Below, piece by piece: positions 8,296 through 15,938 of a DNA stretch of 24,474 nucleotides; position 1 is the first letter of the stretch; each line of letters begins with the position of its first letter. A program made the position numbers and the translations under genes. The notes under the pieces are model-generated. The model saw nothing but the letters and a program-made list of their open reading frames with translations, searched no databases and was not told the DNA's origin. Source of the stretch: a virus; IMG/VR virus record IMGVR_UViG_3300025102_000279, positions 1-24,474 of that record; one strand, given 5' to 3'.

Positions 8296-10682
8296 TATGT
8301 TCCTCTACTTTGTCTTGTTCTCTGTGTTCTTGATATTTCACTAACTACTTTATTATCAAATACTATTTGTATTGGTTGACCCTTTATGTCAGCTCTCAAC
8401 AATTTAAGTTCTTCTAATAATGGGTCACTTTCACCACCACCACCTGCGGTTGCACCACCACCATCGTCACCACCTGCTCCAAATGCTCCTGCAATCATTG
8501 GTAACATAAGTCCTAATGCGAATACTGTTCCAAGGAATGGTGTTATCATCAATAGACCCATTGCGAATGGCATCATCGCCAACCCTACTGCCGCAAGTCC
8601 TGCCGCCAAGGAAAGTAAACCTGGTGCGACTAACACTAATTGACTTAATCCTGCGGCTAATGCCGATATTGCTGGAACTGCTGCAATCAATATCATAGAT
8701 GCGAGTCCAAATGCAAGAATACCCGGCGTTGCGTAAAGTAATCCAAGACCCAATGCCAACATACCAATACCAAGTAAACTTAATATTGCGGTTAATGGTA
8801 TTAATGCGGGTGCAATCATAATCAGACCCATTAAGGATTCTGTAAGATTACCCATCATTTCAAATCCTTTAGCAATTTCTTGTATTGCGTACCCAAGAAC
8901 TAATAATGCTGCGGCTATGATTAACATTGCGGCTGCACCTGCGAGAATAGCAACTGCTCCAACACCACTCATCATTATTGCACCTACCAATGCCAATGCA
9001 CCTACTAATGCTAACATGGATACAACTGCCATACCAATAGCTTTCCATTCAACCTTCATAAATTCTTGTACTGCTTTTGCGAATACAAATACGGCTGCCG
9101 CTACAAGTATTAATGCTGCACCACCTGCGAGTAGTTTCTTGGCGTCTATTTTTGAAATGGCGTCTGTCATACCACTCATTCCTTTACCACCACCACTTTT
9201 GATATTAGACTTTTTCTTGGTGATTGATTTTGACTTATCATTACCACCACTACCTGGTGCACCACCAAAGAAACTCTTACCACCTAATTTGTTCATTATA
9301 CCATATTGTATAATCATTGAAGCAAGTTGTTTTCCCGTCTCTATTAAACCTTGCCCCATACTGGTAGCTCCTGCGGTTAGGAATCCGTAAACTTTTGCAC
9401 CTTTTTCACCAAACTTTGCTTGTAACTCTGCGTTCTTTTCTTGAGTCTGTAACATATTACCCAACTCAGATGCAGACATTCCAATTGCGTCAGCATATAT
9501 CTGTTGTTGTTTACGACCCATTTTACCAAAGTCTTCTGCAGATACACCTGCGTCATTTATAGCCTTCATCATCATTTCAGCACCCTTGGCTTGGTCACCG
9601 AATTGCATTTCTTCTGCGGCTTTTAACATAGCTTGTTGGTCAGGTAACATTTCACCTAATCCAAATGCCCTTGCTTTCATCTGTTTTTGGATACTACCTT
9701 CTATATCTAACATATTGTCAGATACCGCATTCAGTTTCTCCATTGACATCCCTTGTTTAACAAGTTCTGCTGATTTTTTAGCTAATACTTTAATTTCTTC
9801 TTTTGACATCCCCAACATTTGGTTTTGTTGACTTGCCATATCTTTTAGAACTGCGGATGCGTTGACACCGACACCACTTGCGATGTCTTTTATTTCAGAT
9901 GTCATATCACTTGCGTCAGCACCTGCTTGTTCAAATATTTGTTGTAGTGCGACTGCACCAGCACCATCACCTAATAAGTTGGATAGTTCTGCTACATCTT
10001 TTAATGTTTCTGCGTTTATATGTTGAGCCGTTCCAAATGCGTCACTCATTGCCGTTGCAGCTGATGCCGCATCTTCTGCACTTACTGTTAGTGAGAACAT
10101 CGATGCACCTTGAATACTTGAAGCCATTCCTGCTGCTTCATTTGCTGATAGACCCATTGTCTTATATAAATCTATTGCAGTATCGTAAGTTCCAGTAAAT
10201 GCCTCTTTTGCTTTACCAATACCTTCAGTAAATGCTTTTGCACCTAATGCCGCTACACCACCTGCTGCAAATAGGTCTGCAAGTTCTGATGAGTATCCTA
10301 ATGATTCTTTTAATTGGTCGTTTTGGTCTTTAAGTAAATCTTCGTATTCTTTAGCTTTGTCTACTTGTTTTTGAACTTCTAATTCTTTCTCTTTTTCAGC
10401 ATCAAGAATTTTAATTGTAGTGTCCAATTGTTTCATCAATCCCTTATTCAGGAATTTACCACTCTTTACAGTTTTTTCTATGTAGTCTTGTCTAGCTTCA
10501 ACTGCTGCGTTTAGTTTATCGGCGGCACTTGTTTGTGATTTAAGATTGTCTGCTAATTTTGAGGCAAACTCATTTGCAGCCTTGGTATTCTTTCCTGCTT
10601 TACCAAGAAGGTCTGCTAATTCATTGGCGTAATTTCTTGCGCCAAGAAATGATTCTTCAATCTTTTTATAATCATCTGCCAT
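8295..10682 (-). CDS. Tail tape measure protein
   Basis: A 795-residue protein that fixes tail length and is packed inside the tube. Residues 1-135 are charged and helical, with coiled-coil character (for example LDAEKEKELEVQKQVDKAK). Residues about 135-430 are Ala-, Gly- and Met-rich helices. Residues 515-734 form a long hydrophobic region of many potential membrane-spanning helices, followed by a Gly-rich linker (735-751) and a short polar C-terminus. This layout, and the location after the chaperone-like pair and before baseplate genes, are typical of tape measures. T4 gp29 is 590 residues, so a longer tail is possible. The ATG is 14 bases after the upstream stop with an AGGG site in the gap. 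The start at 10682 (MADDYKKIEESFLG) is well placed. Confidence 0.87.
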   Translation of the reverse strand: MADDYKKIEESFLGARNYANELADLLGKAGKNTKAANEFASKLADNLKSQTSAADKLNAAVEARQDYIEKTVKSGKFLNKGLMKQLDTTIKILDAEKEKELEVQKQVDKAKEYEDLLKDQNDQLKESLGYSSELADLFAAGGVAALGAKAFTEGIGKAKEAFTGTYDTAIDLYKTMGLSANEAAGMASSIQGASMFSLTVSAEDAASAATAMSDAFGTAQHINAETLKDVAELSNLLGDGAGAVALQQIFEQAGADASDMTSEIKDIASGVGVNASAVLKDMASQQNQMLGMSKEEIKVLAKKSAELVKQGMSMEKLNAVSDNMLDIEGSIQKQMKARAFGLGEMLPDQQAMLKAAEEMQFGDQAKGAEMMMKAINDAGVSAEDFGKMGRKQQQIYADAIGMSASELGNMLQTQEKNAELQAKFGEKGAKVYGFLTAGATSMGQGLIETGKQLASMIIQYGIMNKLGGKSFFGGAPGSGGNDKSKSITKKKSNIKSGGGKGMSGMTDAISKIDAKKLLAGGAALILVAAAVFVFAKAVQEFMKVEWKAIGMAVVSMLALVGALALVGAIMMSGVGAVAILAGAAAMLIIAAALLVLGYAIQEIAKGFEMMGNLTESLMGLIMIAPALIPLTAILSLLGIGMLALGLGLLYATPGILAFGLASMILIAAVPAISALAAGLSQLVLVAPGLLSLAAGLAAVGLAMMPFAMGLLMITPFLGTVFALGLMLPMIAGAFGAGGDDGGGATAGGGGESDPLLEELKLLRADIKGQPIQIVFDNKVVSEISRTQRTRQSRGT

Positions 10683-10696
10683 TTAGAACCCTAAAG

Positions 10697-10954
10697 TTAT
10701 TCAATTCCGAATTGTTTCTTCATTACTTGAGGAATTTTATCCTTACTACCATATTGTTGGATAAGTAGTTTTTCTTGAGCTGAAGTTATGTCTTTCACTT
10801 TTTGTTTAGACCTTTCAATGTCCTTTTCAATCTGTTTAAGTTTGGTATCGGTTTTAGCCTTTTGTATTCTGTGAAAGATTCTATCAATAAAACCCTCATC
10901 TACTCCCTTGGAAGATAAGACCTCTCTTAATTTAGTTGCTTTGATGGTTTTCAT
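10697..10954 (-). CDS. Small helical protein before the tape measure
   Basis: An 85-residue, Lys-rich protein predicted to be almost all helix, with a coiled-coil-like middle (KTDTKLKQIEKDIERSKQKVKDI). It has no recognised domain. An AAGGG site lies about 8 bases before the ATG, and a TATTTATA motif 22 bases upstream, just after an intrinsic terminator, so this is probably the first gene of the tape-measure/baseplate operon. Its place between the chaperone-like pair and the tape measure suggests a role in tape-measure handling or tail initiation, which is only inference. Confidence 0.75.
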   Translation of the reverse strand: MKTIKATKLREVLSSKGVDEGFIDRIFHRIQKAKTDTKLKQIEKDIERSKQKVKDITSAQEKLLIQQYGSKDKIPQVMKKQFGIE

Positions 10955-10976
10955 ATAATATCCCTTTGTTATATTC

Positions 10977-10984
10977 TATAAATA
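10977..10984 (-). promoter_or_regulatory. TATTTATA late-promoter-like motif (tape-measure operon)
   Basis: The coding strand reads ACATATTTATAGA, with exact TATTTATA, 22 bases upstream of the ATG at 10954 and just downstream of the terminator T-run. Its position between a terminator and an operon start supports a promoter role. Confidence 0.55.
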
Positions 10985-10987
10985 TGT

Positions 10988-11012
10988 AAAAACCCAACAA
11001 ATATGTCGGGTT
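10988..11012 (-). terminator. Intrinsic terminator after the chaperone-like pair
   Basis: On the minus strand AACCCGACA and TGTTGGGTT form a 9-base-pair stem with one G-U pair and a 4-base loop, followed by a short T-run. It lies 12 bases after the stop of the second chaperone-like frame at 11025. Confidence 0.75.
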
Positions 11013-11024
11013 CTTATACTACTA

Positions 11025-11252
11025 TTATTTTCTTGGTGTTTTTGACTTGATTTTTCTCATTTCTTTATCATGTGCCTTTTTTTCTTCTTGTTTGAATTCT
11101 ATTATCTTACCGATATAGAAGTTTCTCGCCCAAACAGGCATATTGTAGACATCGGTGTGACTAAACCCACCATTTCCATGATATATGAGGTCAAAAATTT
11201 GAGAATGTAAATGCTTTCTATAATCACTCGGAAGGCCAAAAAAACCCGACAT
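11025..11252 (-). CDS. Second tail-chaperone-like frame overlapping the gp26-like gene
   Basis: A 75-residue frame starting MSGFFGLPSDYRKHLH if it begins at the ATG at 11252. It carries a pattern familiar from the second frame of tail assembly chaperones: a helix (YRKHLHSQIFDLIYHGNGGF), then YNMPVWARNFYIGKIIEF and a charged tail. It overlaps the end of the gp26-like gene by 29 bases in the +1 (equivalently -2) frame. No Shine-Dalgarno site lies at a usable distance before the ATG; the purine-rich GAGAGAG is too far upstream. A run of seven T (minus strand, 11244-11238, preceded by GGG) lies in the overlap, so the product may be made as a fusion by frameshifting instead. An upstream extension to a TTG at 11306 exists but looks like shadow sequence. 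Confidence 0.72.
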   Translation of the reverse strand: MSGFFGLPSDYRKHLHSQIFDLIYHGNGGFSHTDVYNMPVWARNFYIGKIIEFKQEEKKAHDKEMRKIKSKTPRK

Positions 11253-12102
11253 CCATAGGCAGTTGCATTTCTCTCTCTTCCCCGGTCTCCTCAGATACAA
11301 ATTCAAATGTTAAATCAATATCGGGAACACTTTGGTTGATATACGCTCTGAGTGCCTTTGAATCTACTGCGAATAATTCATTGTCCACGAAATGATTGAT
11401 GTCTTTTTGGTCATCTGACCCATCTACTGAAAGAATCATATTTTTCATTCTTGTAGTTAACTCTCTTGAAGTCATATCTTTTAATTTACGATTTGCCTTC
11501 TTAATTGCTTCTACTTGATGTTTAACTTTTCTTTCTTTAGATTCGGTCATCGCCATAAAGGTAACCTTTCTCTGTGAGGTTGGTAAAGTGAATTCGAACT
11601 CATTTTTATGTGGTTCTACTTGATTTTCACCCTCATAATCCTTATTTTGGAATTGAGTAAGGTCGATGTTTTCTTTTTGCTTTGTACCTGGCATAGTTGG
11701 GTCGTCAATTTCAACCTTATACTCTTTACCATACCCAAGTACTCTTGCAGCAATCATAATTGCGTTTTTATCACCTGTAACTAAATCTATGTATTTAATT
11801 GTTTCACCTTCACCATTACCAACGATTAATGACTGAAATAATCTGTCTAAAACAGTTCCGTCTTTAATATATGATTGTGTGGTTAGGATATCTTCCTCTT
11901 TTGCGGTCATATACTTCATTTCAACCTTTCCACTTGATAGTGGGTTGTCTTTTGGGTATATAAGTCCTTTTGAGGGTAAATCTATAACTTCCGTAGGGAA
12001 CTTATAGTCACGAACTTCTCTTTGTTCGTGGTCTTTGATAGCTTTTTGTACCATATCCTTGTCGGAAATTGGGTACTCATCTTCTAATCTTTCTTTTGCC
12101 AT
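11224..12102 (-). CDS. 26: T4 baseplate-family protein (gp26-like), probable tail chaperone
   Basis: A 292-residue protein with the hallmark start of the T4 gp26-type family: IDLPSKGLIYPKDNPLSSG, then VEMKYMTAKEEDILTTQSYIKDGTVLDRLFQSLI at about residues 40-93. The middle holds a beta segment (KNEFEFTLPTSQRKVTFMAMT) and a basic helical stretch. T4 gp26 is 208 residues and has been assigned to baseplate hub assembly. In many marine relatives the gene precedes the tape measure, where other phages have frameshifted chaperones, so an assembly role is likely. The 3' end overlaps a second frame at a T-run. The 131-base upstream gap holds a terminator and a TA-rich element (minus strand ACATATATATTATAG, about 12141-12155) but no clear TATTTATA. 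The ribosome binding site is weak. Confidence 0.78.
   Translation of the reverse strand: MAKERLEDEYPISDKDMVQKAIKDHEQREVRDYKFPTEVIDLPSKGLIYPKDNPLSSGKVEMKYMTAKEEDILTTQSYIKDGTVLDRLFQSLIVGNGEGETIKYIDLVTGDKNAIMIAARVLGYGKEYKVEIDDPTMPGTKQKENIDLTQFQNKDYEGENQVEPHKNEFEFTLPTSQRKVTFMAMTESKERKVKHQVEAIKKANRKLKDMTSRELTTRMKNMILSVDGSDDQKDINHFVDNELFAVDSKALRAYINQSVPDIDLTFEFVSEETGEEREMQLPMDVGFFWPSE
11238..11247 (-). promoter_or_regulatory. Possible frameshift site GGGTTTTTTT
   Basis: In the gp26-like frame the codons read GGG TTT TTT TGG, 12 bases before the stop. A +1 slip of the tRNA on the second TTT would continue with GGC CTT CCG, giving ...VGFF-GLPSDYRK. A -2 slip would add one Phe. Both frames encode Gly-Phe-Phe here. 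Confidence 0.4.
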
Positions 12103-12176
12103 AATAAAACTCGTTTTATATCTTTTTTTGTTGTACTGTACTATAATATATATGTAACTGGACTATTATTAATACA

Positions 12177-12210
12177 AAAAGTCTCAAAATTGTTTTAATA
12201 ATGAGACTTT
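12177..12210 (-). terminator. Intrinsic terminator after the 89-residue gene
   Basis: AAAGTCTCA and TGAGACTTT form a perfect 9-base-pair stem around a 15-base loop, and on the minus strand the stem is followed by further T residues. It sits 23 bases after the stop of the 89-residue gene. Confidence 0.75.
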
Positions 12211-12233
12211 AAGATTTTAAAATAGATTTTGGA

Positions 12234-12503
12234 TTATCCCCAAGTATAATTACCTTCGGTTCCTGTTAGTGTAGTTACACCACATTCAAATCCATCTGGT
12301 AAATCACCATCATAGGTAATTTTTTCTCTTCCACCATAATCGAAGCCATTAATTGGTAGTCCCCAATCTTCATTTGCTTCTGCGATTGTAAAATGTGTTG
12401 CAGCTTCACCACCATTGTCCTTGTCTTCCCAAGTACAATATGAATCATCACCAATCCACTCAACAATATTGTCATCAATTCTTTTAACTATTAATTTTGC
12501 CAT
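12234..12503 (-). CDS. Small acidic protein in its own transcription unit
   Basis: An 89-residue acidic, Gly- and Trp-containing protein, probably mostly beta strand (IVKRIDDNIVEWIGDDSYCTWED, then TTLTGTEGNYTWG). No domain is recognised. The start is well fixed by a strong AAAAAGGAG site 7 bases before the ATG. A TATTTAT-type motif lies 27 bases upstream, and intrinsic terminators lie on both sides, so the gene appears to form a separate, well-translated unit between the tail tube and the gp26-like gene. That arrangement suits a protein needed in quantity, such as a small virion component, but this is inference. The frame at 12275-12478 is a shadow of this gene. Confidence 0.82.
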   Translation of the reverse strand: MAKLIVKRIDDNIVEWIGDDSYCTWEDKDNGGEAATHFTIAEANEDWGLPINGFDYGGREKITYDGDLPDGFECGVTTLTGTEGNYTWG

Positions 12504-12530
12504 ATCTTATCTCCTTTTTGGTTAACCTCT

Positions 12531-12538
12531 AATAAATA
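12531..12538 (-). promoter_or_regulatory. Near-match late-promoter-like motif (89-residue gene)
   Basis: The coding strand reads ACATATTTATTAGAG: TATTTATT, one base from TATTTATA, 27 bases upstream of the ATG and immediately after the terminator of the tail tube gene. Confidence 0.5.
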
Positions 12539-12551
12539 TGTAAATAAAATT

Positions 12552-12578
12552 AAAAAACCCACCTTATGGGGCGGGTTT
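12552..12578 (-). terminator. Intrinsic terminator after the tail tube gene
   Basis: On the minus strand AAACCCGCC and GGTGGGTTT pair over 9 bases with one G-U, with a 6-base loop, and are followed by a T-run. It is the most GC-rich hairpin among the intergenic regions and lies 29 bases after the tube stop. Confidence 0.85.
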
Positions 12579-12607
12579 CTTATTTCAATTTTTATTACAA
12601 TCCGTAT

Positions 12608-13096
12608 TTAGTATTGTAGTATTGCGTAATCGTAAGTAAGTGTCATTTCTACTGTTGCCAAATCTTCACCTGCGTAGTCCATGTCTGAAAAATTAGCTGA
12701 TTGAATATATGCACCTTTAAGTGTCCACTCTTCTACTTTATCACCAACAGGACCCAAACTGTTAAATGTGATATCTTTCTTATAGAAATCAGAGTATCCA
12801 TCTCTACCTGTTACAGATTCGTGATGTAGTCTTACCCACTCCATTACTGCTTGTGCAGCGGAAGGTACGACTGGGTCGTATAAAGTGATTGCTAAATCTT
12901 GCCACTCAGAACGACCTTTTACATATCTTCTAACATTGATATGGTCGATGGTAACTTTACCATTGTTTATTTCTGGTCTGGCTGCCGTTTTCACCAAGTA
13001 TGCAGGGATTCCTTCGATGTACATGATGAACCTATTTGACATTTTAGGTTCAAAGTTGGTGAACATTATTTCATTTGGGTCTAATAATTGTGCCAT
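12608..13096 (-). CDS. 19: Tail tube protein (gp19-like)
   Basis: A 162-residue protein, almost the same length as T4 gp19 (163). It has the tube-protein pattern: NRFIMYIEGIPAYLVKTAARPEI near the N-terminus, DHINVRRYVKGRSEWQDLAITLYDP in the middle, and a beta-rich end (VEEWTLKGAYIQSANFSDMDYAGEDLATVEMTLTYDYA). It polymerises into the inner tube through which DNA passes. It follows the sheath gene, as in T4. An AGGAG site lies 6 bases before the ATG, in a leader (AGGAGAATTAAATGGC) identical to that of the gp13-like gene. A near-match late motif upstream and a strong terminator downstream suggest a separate abundant transcript. Confidence 0.92.
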   Translation of the reverse strand: MAQLLDPNEIMFTNFEPKMSNRFIMYIEGIPAYLVKTAARPEINNGKVTIDHINVRRYVKGRSEWQDLAITLYDPVVPSAAQAVMEWVRLHHESVTGRDGYSDFYKKDITFNSLGPVGDKVEEWTLKGAYIQSANFSDMDYAGEDLATVEMTLTYDYAILQY

Positions 13097-13119
13097 TTAA
13101 TTCTCCTATTTCTCTTTCT

Positions 13120-13127
13120 AATAAATA
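13120..13127 (-). promoter_or_regulatory. Near-match late-promoter-like motif (tail tube)
   Basis: The coding strand reads ACTATTTATTAGAA: TATTTATT, one base from TATTTATA, 23 bases upstream of the tube ATG, followed by an AGGAG site. Confidence 0.5.
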
Positions 13128-13141
13128 GTCTTTATTTTATT

Positions 13142-15544
13142 TTATTCAGGAAAAGCTGCGCCAGTTGGTAGTACATTGAAATCAAGTACTATAAATTCTG
13201 CAGTTTTTGCTGGTTGAATAAAGATTTCTCCTTTTAAGATGTTTCTATCTATAATATCTGGTGTATTGTTTGATTCGTCCATAATCACTCGGAAAGCGAA
13301 AAGACCTTGTCTTTGTTGTACTGACTCTAAGTATGGGTTAACAATACTTAAGAATCTGTTTCTTGTTGCTGCCGTATTATTTTCGAATAGTAAATACCTT
13401 GAAGATGATGCGATGAACTTCTTCAATGCGATTAACAATCTTCTAACATTAATTCTGTCAAGAGCTGATGGTCTAGCTTGTAATGTCTTTTGACCAAATA
13501 CAGTAGCACCTTGTCCAGGGAATGTAGCGATTGGGTTAATTCTGTTTTCGTATAATGTATCTCTCTCGTCATGAGTTAATCTTGACTTAACTTCGATTAC
13601 ATTTGATAAACCACCTCTATTAAGACCTGCTGGTGCGAACCATGGTTCAGCAACTGCGTCATTAAATGCGATAACACCTGGTAATACAACACTTGGTGGT
13701 ACCCAGACTGGCTTATTTTTATCTGTGTCAAGAATCTTAACCCATGGGTGATAAGTTCCAACATAGTTTGAATCGAATGAACTTAGTGAGTTAACTACTG
13801 TTGCGATTGAATCTGTGTAAGAACCTGCGTCCATTACATAGAATGTGTCTTGTCTGTCTTCACACATATCTTTAGCGAAAGTAGTTACTGACGAGTGTAG
13901 TCTATTGATTACACCTGGTGTAATTAACAAGTTCATGTCATACTCATCAGGATTTGACATTGCGCTAATAGCTTTTCTCATTGCGATTGTACCTTCTGCG
14001 GTTGCTGATGATAAATCTAATCCTTGCATATTACCTGCAACAATGTTTTCTCCTGTTAGTACTGTTCTGTTTGGTGCGAATCCATCGAATCCACCTTGGA
14101 ATGGTACTAAGAATTTTTTGTTGTCTATAAGACCATCGTTTAGTGCAATTGCTGCTCCATTAGAAGTACATTGACTTAATAAGAACTTATTTCCAACACT
14201 TTCAGAGTTTGAATCTGGAATTGGGTTTAAGTAGTTTAAGTTATCTGTATTTGTAAAGTCGAATGAATAACCTAAGAATGCTCTCTTGTTAAATTCACCT
14301 GCAATTGATTGTTCTGTTACATATGTAGGACTTGGTAAATCATGTCCACTATGTATAGGTGACTTAACTGGTGCGAATCCGAAAGGAACAAGACTTGCAT
14401 CAAGTGCTCCACCATCCATATCACTATTTACTTCTACTCTAATGTTTACAGATGCGTTTGGATAATCCCCATTTGAAGTAACTTTACCATTGTTATCAAC
14501 AGTAATAAACTTGTCACCAATAACTCTTTTAATGTAGTTAGGTGAATTAGGGTCTAAGTTAAGTCCACTAAATTCTTCTATAATACTTGGTCTAACATCA
14601 CTATCTTGAACAGTTTGACCGAATATAGAATTAGCAATTTTAGAAGTATCTACTCTTCGTAGGATAACACTAAATGTTCCATACTCAGAACCAGGAACTT
14701 CATTTGCTGGTTTAATATCTCTAATACCAATTTTAAATTCGTAGTTTGTCGAAGTACCATGTGACAATGTGTGGAATCTAAATAAGTTTTTACTTGTACC
14801 TGATACATCTTGTGATATGATGAAAGGTGTTGAAGCTTCTTGGTATGCTTTTGTATAGTCAGTTTTTCTAAATGTATCAACTTCTACATTACAATTAGGG
14901 TCAGCTGCGAAAGATGCCGATTGGAATGAATTGAAGTTCATATATAGGTAACCAAATTCCGAACCATTTTTAGGAGATGAACCAAGTGTTTTTCCAATGT
15001 AGTTTACTGCGCTTGGGTCTAATGATGCGGTTGCTATTGCAAGTACTGCTGACTCTGATAAACCTGTTACTGCACCTGATGCACTCATATAAAGTGCGAA
15101 GTTAGATGCCGAAACATCTGGTGTTGGTGAAGCTGCTGAACCACTCAAGTTTGTTACAAGTGACCTATCAAATGAACCTGTTGAGTTTGCAACACCACCG
15201 AAAGGTACTTTTGTAGTAGGGTGAATTACTGCTGCTACTGAACCACTAATCTTTAATACTAAAGGTTCAACAGTGTAACCACTCTGTCCTAATACTCTTA
15301 CGATAGTCGCAGTTCCTGCGTCTTCTAAATATGATTGTGCAGTATAAGGTAGGTATGAATCTTCTGTCAAACCACCAAATACTTGTTGAAATTCTTGAAA
15401 GGACTCTACCTGTGTTGGTACGAATGCAGGCCCCTTTATACTTTGTCCTATAAGTGCCGCACCTATCTCCCCTATACCTTGTGGTAAGAATGAGAGGTCT
15501 TTTTCTCTTGTGAATACACCTGGACTAACAATTCTTTCTGCCAT
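13142..15544 (-). CDS. 18: Tail sheath protein (gp18-like)
   Basis: An 800-residue contractile sheath protein. The N-terminus (MAERIVSPGVFTREKDLSF...GEIGAALIGQSIKGPAFVP and FGGLTEDSYLPYTAQSYLEDAGTATIVRVLG) and the C-terminal domain (LDRINVRRLLIALKKFI, ENNTAATRNRFLSIVNPYLESVQQRQG, GEIFIQPAKTAEFIVLDFNVLP) are those of the phage sheath family; the conserved ends interlink neighbouring subunits. The middle is a large, Ser-rich insertion, making the protein longer than T4 gp18 (659 residues), as in other marine relatives. The start has an AGGAG site 6 bases away and a TATTTATA motif 37 bases upstream. There is no clear terminator before the tube gene, so some read-through between the two is expected. 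Confidence 0.95.
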   Translation of the reverse strand: MAERIVSPGVFTREKDLSFLPQGIGEIGAALIGQSIKGPAFVPTQVESFQEFQQVFGGLTEDSYLPYTAQSYLEDAGTATIVRVLGQSGYTVEPLVLKISGSVAAVIHPTTKVPFGGVANSTGSFDRSLVTNLSGSAASPTPDVSASNFALYMSASGAVTGLSESAVLAIATASLDPSAVNYIGKTLGSSPKNGSEFGYLYMNFNSFQSASFAADPNCNVEVDTFRKTDYTKAYQEASTPFIISQDVSGTSKNLFRFHTLSHGTSTNYEFKIGIRDIKPANEVPGSEYGTFSVILRRVDTSKIANSIFGQTVQDSDVRPSIIEEFSGLNLDPNSPNYIKRVIGDKFITVDNNGKVTSNGDYPNASVNIRVEVNSDMDGGALDASLVPFGFAPVKSPIHSGHDLPSPTYVTEQSIAGEFNKRAFLGYSFDFTNTDNLNYLNPIPDSNSESVGNKFLLSQCTSNGAAIALNDGLIDNKKFLVPFQGGFDGFAPNRTVLTGENIVAGNMQGLDLSSATAEGTIAMRKAISAMSNPDEYDMNLLITPGVINRLHSSVTTFAKDMCEDRQDTFYVMDAGSYTDSIATVVNSLSSFDSNYVGTYHPWVKILDTDKNKPVWVPPSVVLPGVIAFNDAVAEPWFAPAGLNRGGLSNVIEVKSRLTHDERDTLYENRINPIATFPGQGATVFGQKTLQARPSALDRINVRRLLIALKKFIASSSRYLLFENNTAATRNRFLSIVNPYLESVQQRQGLFAFRVIMDESNNTPDIIDRNILKGEIFIQPAKTAEFIVLDFNVLPTGAAFPE

Positions 15545-15581
15545 TATTTTCTCCTAAATTAAATCTTTGGGTTTACCTTTA

Positions 15582-15589
15582 TATAAATA
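15582..15589 (-). promoter_or_regulatory. TATTTATA late-promoter-like motif (tail sheath)
   Basis: Exact TATTTATA on the coding strand (GAGTATTTATATAAAGG), 37 bases upstream of the sheath ATG and 25 bases past the stop of the coiled-coil gene. Confidence 0.55.
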
Positions 15590-15614
15590 CTCCAAAAATT
15601 TCCAAAACGAATAC

Positions 15615-15896
15615 TTATTTGTTAGGTGTGAAAGTATTTGTAGCTACATCGTAAGTTCCCTCACCATATTTAGCTCTCAACTCCACACTTAATTCTCTTT
15701 CCTCGTTGGATAATTCTCTGTAAGATTCCATCAAAGTGTTCTTTTCAAGTTTCATTTCATTGAATTGGGCTTCCATGTTTTGAATACCAATTTCAATCTC
15801 ACCTAACCTTGATGTAATTGATAGAGTTTTACTTTGAATTTCCGTAATTTTTTTAACTTCTTCTTCCGAAAAACTTTTTATTTCTTTTTCTGCCAT
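15615..15896 (-). CDS. Small coiled-coil protein between gp15-like and sheath genes
   Basis: A 93-residue protein with a long heptad-like helix (about residues 10-75, for example IEIGIQNMEAQFNEMKLEKNTLMESYRELSNEERELS broken at several points) and a short C-terminal tail (YGEGTYDVATNTFTPNK). I recognise the type as a small coiled-coil protein found near tail genes of marine T4-like phages, but no function is established to me. It lies between the tail terminator-like gene and the sheath, where T4 has the terminase genes 16 and 17. A TATTTATA motif lies 26 bases upstream and another downstream before the sheath, so it could be expressed alone. A scaffold or assembly-helper role is a guess. Confidence 0.78.
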   Translation of the reverse strand: MAEKEIKSFSEEEVKKITEIQSKTLSITSRLGEIEIGIQNMEAQFNEMKLEKNTLMESYRELSNEERELSVELRAKYGEGTYDVATNTFTPNK

Positions 15897-15922
15897 AACA
15901 TATTAATTTTATTTACTACACT

Positions 15923-15930
15923 TATAAATA
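15923..15930 (-). promoter_or_regulatory. TATTTATA late-promoter-like motif (coiled-coil gene)
   Basis: Exact TATTTATA on the coding strand (CCATATTTATAAG), 26 bases upstream of the ATG at 15896 and 8 bases after the stop of the gp15-like gene. Confidence 0.5.
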
Positions 15931-15938
15931 TGGAAAAA

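Noticed and set aside
8386-10198. Plus-strand open frames opposite the tape measure (for example 8917-9390, 9878-10198)
   Set aside because: They are antisense shadows of an Ala/Gly-rich gene, with Pro/Ile- or Leu/His-rich compositions and no ribosome binding sites.
11253-11306. N-terminal extension of the second chaperone-like frame to a TTG at 11306
   Set aside because: The extra residues (LYLRRPGKREKCNCLW) look like out-of-frame reading of the gp26-like gene, and no ribosome binding site is placed for the TTG.
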